DNA from: CAVSUR01 sp052143655
Lineage (GTDB): Bacteria > Actinomycetota > Actinomycetes > Streptosporangiales > Streptosporangiaceae
Direction of reading: 5' to 3'
DNA: 11,757 nucleotides
Assembly: GCA_052143655.1 (NCBI GenBank)
Contig: JBKQSL010000513.1
Span: 1-11,757 of the forward strand
Shown here: positions 1-5,184 of the stretch, piece by piece
Numbering within the stretch: position 1 is the first letter of the stretch
How the letters are laid out: each line of letters opens with the position of its first letter
The notes under the pieces: model-generated
Told to the model about the DNA's origin: nothing
Database searches by the model: none
What the model saw: the letters and a program-made list of their open reading frames with translations, nothing else
Translations under genes and position numbers: made by a program

Positions 1-79
1 GGAACAGAGACCGTAAGGTTCTTCACAGTTCCACAGTAACACAGTTTCCGTGCATCACTCGACCGGAAGTCGCCGTAGG

Positions 80-104
80 CGCACGTCGCTCAGAGCGACG
101 TGCG
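80..104. terminator. Perfect 11-bp hairpin, terminator-like
   Basis: Bases 80-90 and 94-104 are exact inverted repeats separated by a 3-base loop (CAG). No T-run follows on either strand, as is usual for GC-rich actinobacterial hairpins. It could end transcription coming from the left edge or from the minus-strand transposase remnant. The rest of 1-274 shows no gene that I can support; the short open frames there look like GC-driven shadows. Confidence 0.45.
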
Positions 105-274
105 GATTCCTGCGAACTCCAGCAGGCGGGCTATAACTACACATCTGCTGGGACGTTTGGCGGCCCCTCTTCCAGGGCGGGTCTCCGCCAGCCGAAGGCC
201 GGTCCCGAAGGGGACGCGAAGCGCTGTTGAGGCACGGGGGGGCCGGGCCGTACCCTTCAGGCCGCCGCCAGCCC

Positions 275-478
275 TCACCCCGGCCCCGCGCGGGGCCGGG
301 GCCCCGTTCCCGGTTCTTCCTTACGCGGCTTTTGTCCCGCCCGGTTTTCCTGCCGGGCATGCCAGGCAGCCTCGAACCGCGCCGGCGACATCCGCTCACA
401 CGCCGAGTGCCGCCGCTGCTTGCTGAACCAGGCGGCATAGTCCGCCGTCGCGAGCCCGACGTCGGCGACCCCGGCCCA
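275..478 (-). pseudogene. IS3-like transposase, C-terminal remnant
   Basis: Read on the minus strand in a frame ending at TGA 277-275, this stretch encodes a piece containing DYAAWFSKQRRHSACERMSP followed by ARFEAAW. It resembles the end of the integrase core of IS3-family OrfB transposases, where a W-(F/Y)-N-x-x-R-R-H-S motif is followed by an SP-x-(E/R)-(F/Y)-E motif. The frame has no start codon, and a stop lies upstream at 523-521, so only about 65 terminal residues survive. The catalytic DDE residues are absent. It abuts the headless dehydrogenase near 478-484, so a mobile-element rearrangement probably removed the 5' parts of both. Family assignment rests on motif resemblance only; another rve-type transposase is possible. 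Confidence 0.5.
278..301. terminator. Perfect 24-bp GC palindrome
   Basis: The 24 bases are their own reverse complement (two 12-base arms with no spacer, core CCCCGCGCGGGG). The palindrome overlaps the last codons of the minus-strand transposase remnant. It may be a terminator or part of an element end. In such GC-rich DNA a perfect 24-bp palindrome is still unlikely to be accidental. Confidence 0.4.
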
Positions 479-483
479 GCCGC

Positions 484-900
484 CCTCGGTTCGTCGCCGG
501 AGGGGCTGGCGGCGCGATCGTCAACATCTCCTCCCACCAGGCACAGCGGGCGGTCCGCGGCGCTCTGCCGTACGCGACCGCCAAGGCCGCAATCGAGGGC
601 CTGACCCGGGCGCTGGCCGTGGACTACGGCCCGCGCGGCATCCGCGTGAATGCTGTCGCGCTCGGGTCCATCGGCACGCAGCGGTACCGGGCCTTCCTCG
701 CCGGCCAGGATCCCGGTGCCGCGGCCCGGGTCGAGGAGCAGATGCGCGCGCTGCACCCGCTGGGACGGGTTGGCCGTCCCGATGAGGTCGCAGCGGCCGT
801 CAGCTATCTGCTCTCGGCGGAGGCGAGTTTCGTCAACGGCGCCATCCTCCCGGTCGACGGCGGCCGGTCCGCGCTCGGCCCGGATCCTGAGCAAGCCTGA
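484..900 (+). pseudogene. Short-chain dehydrogenase/reductase, N-terminally truncated
   Basis: This is the C-terminal half of an SDR-family NAD(P)-dependent oxidoreductase. The frame runs from about 484 to TGA 898-900, with an in-frame stop upstream at 424-426 and no start before the homology. Visible SDR features are GAIVNISS with the catalytic serine, the YATAK segment matching the YxxxK motif (catalytic Tyr and Lys), the RGIRVNAVALGS segment after beta-6, and the C-terminal FVNGAILPVDGG. Missing are the N-terminal TGxxxGIG cofactor-binding motif and the first about 115-130 residues of a normal roughly 250-residue enzyme. An internal ATG-like restart would not rescue cofactor binding, so it is very likely non-functional. 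The IS3-like transposase remnant starts at the break. Confidence 0.8.
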
Positions 901-944
901 GAACCTGCCACGCCGAACGCGCCGCACCGGTGCTCCCAGCACGC

Positions 945-994
945 CACCGACCGCCGGGCCGCGACATGTCGCGCGGCCACCCGGCACATCGGTG
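945..994. terminator. Nested hairpin downstream of the dehydrogenase remnant
   Basis: CACCGA 945-950 pairs with TCGGTG 989-994, GCCGGG 953-958 pairs with CCCGGC 980-985, and the core around 961-974 is a CGCGACATGTCGCG-type palindrome. Together these give a long interrupted stem about 45 bases after the SDR stop. This fits a rho-independent-like terminator without a T-run. Bases 995-1176 hold no gene that I can support. Confidence 0.45.
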
Positions 995-1176
995 GCAGCC
1001 GCACCGAAGGTCTGTATCTGCACGCCTGGGAATGATGATCGCGAGAGCCCGCCAGCCGCGCCGATCGGCGGACAGGTTCGCCCAGCCGCTGGCTATGCCC
1101 CTGGGTAAGCCGAACGATCTATAAGCTTCGCGGACTGTTGCCGGGCATTTCATCGTGTGCGGCGCGTACCGGGTAC

Positions 1177-1209
1177 GAGGTGTGACCATGTTCGAGGTCA
1201 CGTTGCCTC
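1177..1209 (-). terminator. Hairpin downstream of the TOPRIM gene
   Basis: GTGACC 1182-1187 pairs with GGTCAC 1196-1201 across an 8-base loop, and an outer GAGG 1177-1180 pairs with CCTC 1206-1209. It starts about 14 bases after the minus-strand TOPRIM stop codon, a plausible terminator position. Confidence 0.45.
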
Positions 1210-1222
1210 GGCACGCGTGTAT

Positions 1223-1804
1223 TTAAACGTGGGCCAGAACGCCGTCCAATGGCCGGGGCACCCGGTTCAGATCCACGGCGCCAGCCAGCAAGCGCGCGTA
1301 GCGGTACTTGTTGCCGGACCGGCCGCTCATGAACCGGCGGAGCTGATCGTGTGCGGGCCGACCACGCTGGGCGGGCTGGCGCTGCAGGGTCCGCAGCGAC
1401 CTGAGCTCGCCCTGCGCCTCGATGATCCGTTCCACCGCGTCAGTCCCGAGCGCCCTGATCAGCTCATCCTCCAGGTCGATGGTGCACGCGAAGAATCCGA
1501 GCGCCTCCATCGAGGCGCCGGACGCCTGGACACCGATCCCGGCTTGCCGCAACGCGCGCCAGAAATAGTCCTCCTCGGCAGCGTCGCAGAGACCGGCCAG
1601 CTTGACGTTAAGTCCGCACGGACCATACCGCTGCAGACAGCGCCCGAGGTTCGTCGCGCCCTGCATCGCGATGACGGCGACGCCGTCGGCCGCGAGGTCA
1701 CGGCCGCGCCGCCGGGCCAGCACCTCAAGCGCGAGCCGGTCGCTCAGTCCCTCAACCAGAACGACCGCCCGCGGCTGGCCATCAAGGGACGGATTCGCGG
1801 TCAT
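1223..1804 (-). CDS. Stand-alone TOPRIM domain protein (OLD-nuclease-type TOPRIM)
   Basis: The 193-residue product is almost entirely one TOPRIM domain of the kind found at the C-terminus of OLD-family ATP-dependent nucleases, but with no ATPase part. Seen directly: a hydrophobic strand then VEGLSD (residues 18-23, conserved Glu19), the LALEVLARRRGRDL helix, a GLCDAAEED motif (Asp74, the metal-binding acidic motif), and CTIDLEDELIRALG near residue 107. The family is expected to bind Mg2+ and act on nucleic-acid phosphodiesters; substrate and role of the stand-alone form are not known. I chose ATG 1804 because the TOPRIM fold begins just after it. An upstream GTG at 1957 in the same frame would add 51 residues antisense to the MmyB remnant and shows no similarity. 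No partner gene sits beside it. The stop is TAA at 1225-1223. Confidence 0.78.
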   Translation of the reverse strand: MTANPSLDGQPRAVVLVEGLSDRLALEVLARRRGRDLAADGVAVIAMQGATNLGRCLQRYGPCGLNVKLAGLCDAAEEDYFWRALRQAGIGVQASGASMEALGFFACTIDLEDELIRALGTDAVERIIEAQGELRSLRTLQRQPAQRGRPAHDQLRRFMSGRSGNKYRYARLLAGAVDLNRVPRPLDGVLAHV

Positions 1805-1851
1805 GCCTGTGACGCTACTATCGGCCGGCTTGTTGTCGGATGCCGTGCCCT

Positions 1852-2184
1852 CTCCGGCATCTGCTCCCTCAAAAGCCCCGACTTCGCCAGGCTGTGGGAA
1901 CGCTACGACGTCACCAGGCGCACCTCCGCGCAGAAGAAGACCTTCCACCGTCCCCACGTCGGCACGATCACCTCGGCTTCCAGGGCATGCAGCTGGAGGG
2001 CACCCCCGGCCAGCGCCTGGGCGTCTACGTCACCGAACCCGGCACCCCCGACTACGACGCCATGATCCTGCTGGACATGACCGGCCCCCCGCCACCCCGC
2101 AAAGCAGGCCGCCCAACAACAGCACTGACAGGGCCGCCATCGCCCGCTCGTGCGCCACGTCGCCGGCGGGAGGTCAACTGGTGA
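1852..2184 (+). pseudogene. MmyB-type XRE regulator, C-terminal remnant with frameshift
   Basis: This encodes the ligand-binding C-terminal domain of MmyB-like helix-turn-helix regulators. The first part reads SPDFARLWERYDV then KKTFHRPHVGTIT in one frame. The continuation, LGFQGMQLEGTPGQRLGVYV then TEPGTPDYDAMILL, is in another frame. Adding one base near 1971 restores a continuous reading frame, so this is a single-base deletion. The N-terminal XRE HTH domain, which would give DNA binding, is absent, and no start codon precedes the homology. It is a dead fragment. The 5' boundary near 1852 is where similarity to the family begins; before it lies the antisense TOPRIM gene. Confidence 0.72.
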
Positions 2185-2202
2185 CGCCGCGCCATGGTCC
2201 AC

Positions 2203-2224
2203 CGTGCAAGTCGTAACCACACAC
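2203..2224 (+). repeat. 22-bp repeat, copy 1 (left of MazEF)
   Basis: This copy begins CGTGCAAGT, followed two bases later by TAAC and then ACACA. It matches 18 of 22 positions with the copy at 3300-3321, in the same orientation and 1,097 bases away. Together they bracket the broken small gene, MazEF and an unidentified fragment. A shorter partial match (CTATAACTACACA) lies at 131-143. It may be an element end or recombination site; the nature is unknown. Confidence 0.45.
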
Positions 2225-2289
2225 TGAGGTGAGCCTCGCTGAGAGGCGCATCAGCGACTCGGCCAGCCCCTGTGGCGCAGCCGACCGGT

Positions 2290-2295
2290 TACGCT
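2290..2295 (+). promoter_or_regulatory. -10 hexamer TACGCT for a leaderless start
   Basis: TACGCT fits the TANNNT consensus and ends 7 bases before ATG 2303, so transcription would begin at or near the A of the start codon. There is no Shine-Dalgarno sequence between them. No clear -35 box is seen. Confidence 0.35.
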
Positions 2296-2302
2296 GGCGG
2301 CC

Positions 2303-2507
2303 ATGGCTGGTCGAACGTACGCGGAGAACCGCCCGTACCTGCTGCCCGAGACCCTCGGGGAGCTGGCGGGGCCGGTGACCGGTGTCATCCGGTGTCATCC
2401 GGTTGCCGTTGCGCCTGGACTGGTCAGAACGAACCGAGTTTCACCTGGACGATCTTGCAGAGCGGAACGTGATGGGGGATGTTCAACGAATGTTGTACAC
2501 TGATTCC
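2303..2507 (+). pseudogene. Small conserved-looking gene start, broken by a 10-bp duplication and truncated
   Basis: The frame opens at ATG 2303 with MAGRTYAENRPYLLPETLGE and LAGPVTGVI. GGTGTCATCC then occurs twice in tandem at 2381-2400. Deleting one copy joins it to RLPLRLDWSERTEFHLDDL and AERNVM in the neighbouring frame, giving an uninterrupted reading of about 54 residues. I judge that the gene was intact before the duplication. After the NVM residues the sequence runs straight into the antitoxin start region, so the 3' end is also missing. The N-terminus resembles short actinobacterial hypothetical proteins, but I cannot name the family or its function. The duplication puts the remnant in frame with the downstream antitoxin ORF, which would otherwise suggest a false start for that gene at 2382. 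Confidence 0.5.
2496..2501 (+). promoter_or_regulatory. -10 hexamer TACACT for leaderless mazEF transcription
   Basis: TACACT matches TANNNT and ends 6 bases before ATG 2508. There is no ribosome binding site in this gap, so the antitoxin mRNA is probably leaderless. The imperfect inverted pair GTTCAAC 2481-2487 and GTTGTAC 2493-2499 overlaps the box and could be where the antitoxin represses its own operon. Confidence 0.4.
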
Positions 2508-2711
2508 ATGCCATCAACCATTGGGTTCCGGCCTACAGAGGACGACCAGCGCATCATTGATGCCGTGACGCAGGCGACAGGCGAGTCGGCCAGTGACGCG
2601 CTGCGGCGGGCATTGCGGCTTCTTGACCGCGAGATGTGGCTACGCCAGGCCCGCGCCGACATGGCCGCCAACGCTGACGAAGACATCTCTGGCGAACCGG
2701 ACGCCTGGTGA
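2508..2711 (+). CDS. MazE-like antitoxin, ribbon-helix-helix type
   Basis: This encodes a 67-residue acidic protein directly upstream of the MazF-like toxin. Residues 3-8 (STIGFR) look like the DNA-binding beta strand of a ribbon-helix-helix fold, followed by two helices (EDDQRIIDAVTQATG and SASDALRRALRLLDREMW). The charged tail, rich in Asp and Glu, would be the toxin-binding part. Such antitoxins bind and neutralise the toxin and repress the operon as a complex. ATG 2508 is chosen over upstream in-frame starts because the conserved fold begins there and a -10 box sits at leaderless distance. The stop overlaps the toxin start by 4 bases (GTGA). Assignment depends on size, context and fold pattern rather than on a signature motif. 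Confidence 0.75.
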   Translation: MPSTIGFRPTEDDQRIIDAVTQATGESASDALRRALRLLDREMWLRQARADMAANADEDISGEPDAW

Positions 2712-3046
2712 TCAGAGGAGCCGTCTACCGCGTCGACCTCGGCGACGCAAAGCGTGGCCACGAGCAGCGCGGCCGACGCTACGGCCTTGTGCTGTCCCCC
2801 AGTTCCGACTGGAACGTCGCCACCATCGTGCCCACATCCACGAGCGCCCAGCCCATGAGGTTCCGGCCCCAGATGGAACTACTCGGCCAGGTAGTCGTCT
2901 ATCTGGTTGACCAGGTACGCAGCATCGACACCTCCTTCATTCACGGTGACCCTGTCCACTATCTGAGCCACCACGAACTGATGGAGATCGAGACTGCTGT
3001 CGTGCGTTACCTCGGGCTCGACACCTGGGCCGGACTGAACAGTTGA
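2708..3046 (+). CDS. mazF: MazF/PemK-family mRNA endoribonuclease toxin
   Basis: The 112-residue protein has typical MazF length and layout: an N-terminal RGAVYRVDLG strand, the REQ-like segment HEQRGRRYGLVLS (residues 18-30), VATIVPTSTSAQ, and a VDQVRSID segment near residue 67. MazF toxins are SH3-like dimers that cut single-stranded RNA at short specific sequences, arresting growth when the antitoxin is lost. The GTG start at 2708 overlaps the antitoxin stop as GTGA, which favours translational coupling and tight stoichiometry. No truncation or frameshift is seen, so the pair is probably active. Cleavage specificity cannot be read from the sequence. Confidence 0.88.
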   Translation: MIRGAVYRVDLGDAKRGHEQRGRRYGLVLSPSSDWNVATIVPTSTSAQPMRFRPQMELLGQVVVYLVDQVRSIDTSFIHGDPVHYLSHHELMEIETAVVRYLGLDTWAGLNS

Positions 3047-3193
3047 CTCTCGCGCCCCTGCCGCCACTGTCATCAGCGGGCGGGACAGCATCTCGCCCTC
3101 CGCATCATCGCGAACCTCTGGAATGTCGAGAACTCCTCAGTCGCCCCGAACGGCGGGCAGGTGTACGCGGGGCGCTGTCTGTCACCCTTTTGA
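3047..3193 (+). pseudogene. Unidentified C-terminal protein fragment
   Basis: Directly after the mazF stop, in the same frame, 48 codons lead to TGA 3191-3193. The later part reads GQHLALRIIANLWNVENSSV then APNGGQVYAG, which looks like real protein (an amphipathic helix then a loop) rather than shadow sequence. No start codon with a ribosome site precedes it, so it is the tail of a lost gene. I do not recognise the family. Bases 3194-3299 hold nothing else that I can support. Confidence 0.35.
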
Positions 3194-3299
3194 CGGGTTC
3201 GGCTGGCCTGGGTCGGGCGGTGCGGCCCAGTTCGTGCTCGGATCAATCCCAAGCGGGTTCACTGACGTACGAACACATGTGAGTGCGCCGACGCTCCGA

Positions 3300-3321
3300 C
3301 GTGCAAGTTATAACAACACAG
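3300..3321 (+). repeat. 22-bp repeat, copy 2 (right of MazEF)
   Basis: This copy begins CGTGCAAGT, followed two bases later by TAAC and then ACACA. It agrees with the copy at 2203-2224 at 18 of 22 positions and lies in the same orientation. It sits between the unidentified fragment and the hairpin at 3328-3357, at the right edge of the segment containing MazEF. Confidence 0.45.
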
Positions 3322-3327
3322 GTTAAC

Positions 3328-3357
3328 GCGCAGACTCCGCAGCGAAGGAGCCTGCGC
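3328..3357. terminator. 11-bp hairpin with one mismatch
   Basis: GCGCAGACTCC 3328-3338 pairs with GGAGCCTGCGC 3347-3357 with a single A-C mismatch and an 8-base loop. It could end transcription of the MazEF side (plus) or of the DUF1772 remnant (minus). Confidence 0.4.
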
Positions 3358-3431
3358 TATGCCCGCAGATCGCAACGATGGCAGACTCCCCGAGAACAGC
3401 ACATTTGAAGTCCGCTACCTTCGATCGCGCG

Positions 3432-3461
3432 GTTGCAGTCGGTAACGTTGCAGTCGGTAAC
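3432..3461 (+). repeat. Two exact tandem copies of a 15-bp, partly palindromic unit
   Basis: GTTGCAGTCGGTAAC occurs twice with no gap (3432-3446, 3447-3461). Each unit is imperfectly two-fold symmetric (GTT.C....G.AAC), as operator half-sites often are. It lies at the 3' end of the minus-strand DUF1772 remnant. It may be a regulator-binding site left from a lost neighbour, or a simple slippage duplication. Confidence 0.6.
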
Positions 3462-3462
3462 A

Positions 3463-3776
3463 CGGTGGAGGCTGCGCACACTAACATGAACCCGGCCAGC
3501 AGCAGCCAGGAGCGGATGCCCTGGGAAAACTCCCAGCGGCTGCGGCTGCGTTCCCATCCCGGGGGCGGGTGGTCGGCGTCCCAGCGTCCGGTCGCGCGGT
3601 TGATCGGACGTTGCGACGAGCGTGAACGCCAGCGATGCAGCGAACGCGGCAGCCGCCGACCACGACCACGGTCTGGCGCGGCCGCTGCTCGCGAGGATGA
3701 TCGCGAGCACGAGGGAGTCGCATGTGTCCAGGCTCCCCACGGACCGGCAAAGATTATCCAGAGGCTGCGGCTGACC
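3463..3776 (-). pseudogene. DUF1772 (anthrone oxygenase-like) membrane protein, decayed
   Basis: Two minus-strand frames together resemble a small DUF1772 membrane protein. One frame, about 3740 to 3608, gives SLVLAIILASSGRARPWSW then SAAAAFAASLAFTLVAT, a membrane-spanning pattern. The other, 3607 to about 3463, gives PINRATGRWDADHPPPGWER then SRSRWEFSQGIRSWLLLAGF; this matches the family's conserved end, where a P-(I/V)-N is followed by a W, a PP-x-x-W and an R-x-R-W-E before the last helix. The switch at about 3608 is consistent with a 2-base deletion, and another shift is likely near 3740. The N-terminal region and start codon are not recognisable. Members are thought to be small integral membrane proteins; function is mostly untested. 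Confidence 0.6.
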
Positions 3777-4139
3777 AGCTCCCCGGGTCTGAACGGCATG
3801 GCCCCAAGGTCATGCAGCAATGCTGACCGCAGCGCGGTCTGGTCAGCGTCGCCGAAATGGAAGCTCGCGGCTGGTGTCCGATGTGTTGCTGAAAGTGACC
3901 ATAGCCCGCAGTGTCGCACTGGGCACCGACCGAATAGTCTTTGCCGGCCAGCCAGGATCTATCCGTGCTCGCAGTGGCGCCCGTCGCTCTCGGCATGCCG
4001 TGCTGGCCGCCGGCTCGGGCCTCGCCGCACGTGGCTGCCTCGACTGGGCCGAACGTGCCCGCACCTCGGCAGTGCCTTGCATGCACTCGCCGGGACACCG
4101 GTTACCGTTAGCCTGACAGCGCACGAGGAAGGGAGGGCC
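3777..4139. other. Gene-free stretch upstream of the Uma2 gene
   Basis: No open frame here has a credible start, ribosome site and recognisable protein pattern; those that exist are GC-driven. The last about 60 bases should hold the Uma2 promoter. TTGCAT 4078-4083 and TACCGT 4103-4108 resemble -35 and -10 boxes, but their 19-base spacing is long. Confidence 0.35.
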
Positions 4140-4709
4140 ATGACTGCCCTGCCCGACTGGATGGACCTACCGGACGGCATGAGCGTCGAGGACTACGAGG
4201 CGCTGCCGGAGGCAATCTGCCGGCGTATCGAGATCGTTGACGGAGCCATCATCGTGAACGCTGCCCCACGCCGCCTGCATCAGAACATCTGCCGTCGCCT
4301 CGCTAACGCCCTGGAGGCAGCCTGCGGGCCGGGCCTTACCGTGTCCACGGACGTCGACCTCCGCTTGCGGGACGTCCCACTGCTCAACCGCCGTCCCGAC
4401 GCCGTGCTCTATGACGCCTCCCTTCCCGACGAAGCAGTGCTCCGTCCGGAGCACTGCACCCTCGTGGTCGAAGTCATGTCCCCCGGCTCGGTGACCACCG
4501 ACCAGACCGATAAGCCAGCCGAGTACGCCGGGGCCCGCATCCCGCACTACTGGCGCGTCGAACACGACCCGGTCGAAAAGGCCCCGTCCGTCTTCTGCTA
4601 CCGGCTCGACCCCACCACCGGCGCATACGCCTCAGCGGGAGTGCACACGGGAAAGATGGCCGTCACCGACCCAGTCACCGTCACGATCGAGCTGGCCACC
4701 CTGCTTTGA
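4140..4709 (+). CDS. Uma2 family (DUF820) putative restriction-like endonuclease
   Basis: The 189-residue product shows the PD-(D/E)xK nuclease-like core of Uma2/DUF820 proteins. Seen directly: N-terminal LPDGMSVEDYEALPE, RIEIVDGAIIV (Glu31), a helix with HQNICRRLANALEAAC, NRRPDAVLYD (Asp87), LVVEVMSPGS (Glu111) and DKPAEYAGARIPHYWRVE (Lys125). The Asp, Glu and Lys match the expected active-site set. ATG 4140 is preceded by a purine-rich ribosome site, AGGAAGGGAGG, at 4126-4136, which decides the start against the much longer open frame extending upstream. The family is abundant in actinomycetes and cyanobacteria, often near mobile DNA; its biological substrate is unsettled. It stands alone here, convergent with the XRE gene, and looks intact. 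Confidence 0.88.
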   Translation: MTALPDWMDLPDGMSVEDYEALPEAICRRIEIVDGAIIVNAAPRRLHQNICRRLANALEAACGPGLTVSTDVDLRLRDVPLLNRRPDAVLYDASLPDEAVLRPEHCTLVVEVMSPGSVTTDQTDKPAEYAGARIPHYWRVEHDPVEKAPSVFCYRLDPTTGAYASAGVHTGKMAVTDPVTVTIELATLL

Positions 4710-4750
4710 CTCAGCCCCTGAGAGTGGGTCGTCTAGATCGATGTCCCATC

Positions 4751-4768
4751 GGTTGATGGTGATCAACC
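4751..4768. terminator. Shared hairpin between convergent Uma2 and XRE genes
   Basis: GGTTGAT and ATCAACC are exact inverted repeats around a GGTG loop, 41 bases after the Uma2 stop and 57 bases after the XRE stop on the other strand. A smaller TCAGG/CCTGA pair lies close by. A bidirectional terminator is the simplest reading. Confidence 0.45.
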
Positions 4769-4825
4769 ATGAGGACGGCCCATGGGGTGGCTCAGGAACG
4801 GTGCCTGAATGTCTAGGAAGTACGA

Positions 4826-5128
4826 TCAGAGCCGTCTGATCCCGGATCGTCGCTGCCGGTCGCGGTGAAGCCGCTCGGATTCGGAGCGGCCAGCTTCCAG
4901 CGCAGCCAGTACGTCGTCATGCGGATCATAGGCCGCTAGATGCAGGCGTAGGTCGAACCCAGCCGCGCGCAGCAGCCGCAGCAGTGTGGTAAGGGCCGGC
5001 TGCCGCTGGTCACGTTCATACGCCGAGATCATCGTGACCGGGACTCCCGCTCGTTCGGCCAGTTCCCGCTGGCTCATGCCTGCCTTCAGGCGGGCAAGCT
5101 GCAAGAGCGCCGACGACAGCGAGGGCAT
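4826..5128 (-). CDS. Small XRE-family HTH transcriptional regulator
   Basis: The protein has 100 residues. Residues 9-62 form a Cro/C1-type helix-turn-helix: QLARLKAGMSQRELAERAGV (helix 1, turn, helix 2), then PVTMISAYERDQRQPALTTL (recognition helix), then LLRLLRAAGFDLRLHLAAYD. The short charged tail (DDVLAALEAGRSESERLHRD) is common in actinobacterial XRE proteins encoded beside nucleotidyltransferase or other toxin-like genes. No such partner is present on either side: downstream is the convergent Uma2 gene and upstream are fragments. It may therefore be an orphan antitoxin or a stand-alone repressor. The start is ATG 5128; the upstream AAGG is a weak ribosome site. Confidence 0.8.
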   Translation of the reverse strand: MPSLSSALLQLARLKAGMSQRELAERAGVPVTMISAYERDQRQPALTTLLRLLRAAGFDLRLHLAAYDPHDDVLAALEAGRSESERLHRDRQRRSGIRRL

Positions 5129-5184
5129 GCCGAAGGGCTGCCTTATCTAGTTGCCCCGCCGAAGATCGCCTACCAGATGCCTAA

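Noticed and set aside
55..1023. Minus-strand open frame of 322 codons
   Set aside because: Arg/Gly/Pro-rich shadow with no domain pattern; it lies antisense to the dehydrogenase remnant, which has clear SDR motifs.
1805..1957. Upstream GTG start adding 51 residues to the TOPRIM protein
   Set aside because: The extension is antisense to the MmyB remnant, low in complexity, and outside the TOPRIM fold.
2382..2507. Longer antitoxin starting at ATG 2382
   Set aside because: The extra residues belong to the broken upstream gene, which is in frame only because of the 10-bp duplication.
3432..3461. CRISPR-like repeat
   Set aside because: Only two contiguous copies with no spacer, so it is a tandem duplication and not an array.
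3843..4124. Minus-strand and plus-strand short open frames in the stretch before the Uma2 gene
   Set aside because: No ribosome site, no recognisable protein pattern, and several overlapping frames of equal length.
3378..4139. Long in-frame extension upstream of the Uma2 gene
   Set aside because: The Uma2 fold begins at ATG 4140 behind a strong ribosome site, and the upstream part is antisense to the DUF1772 remnant.
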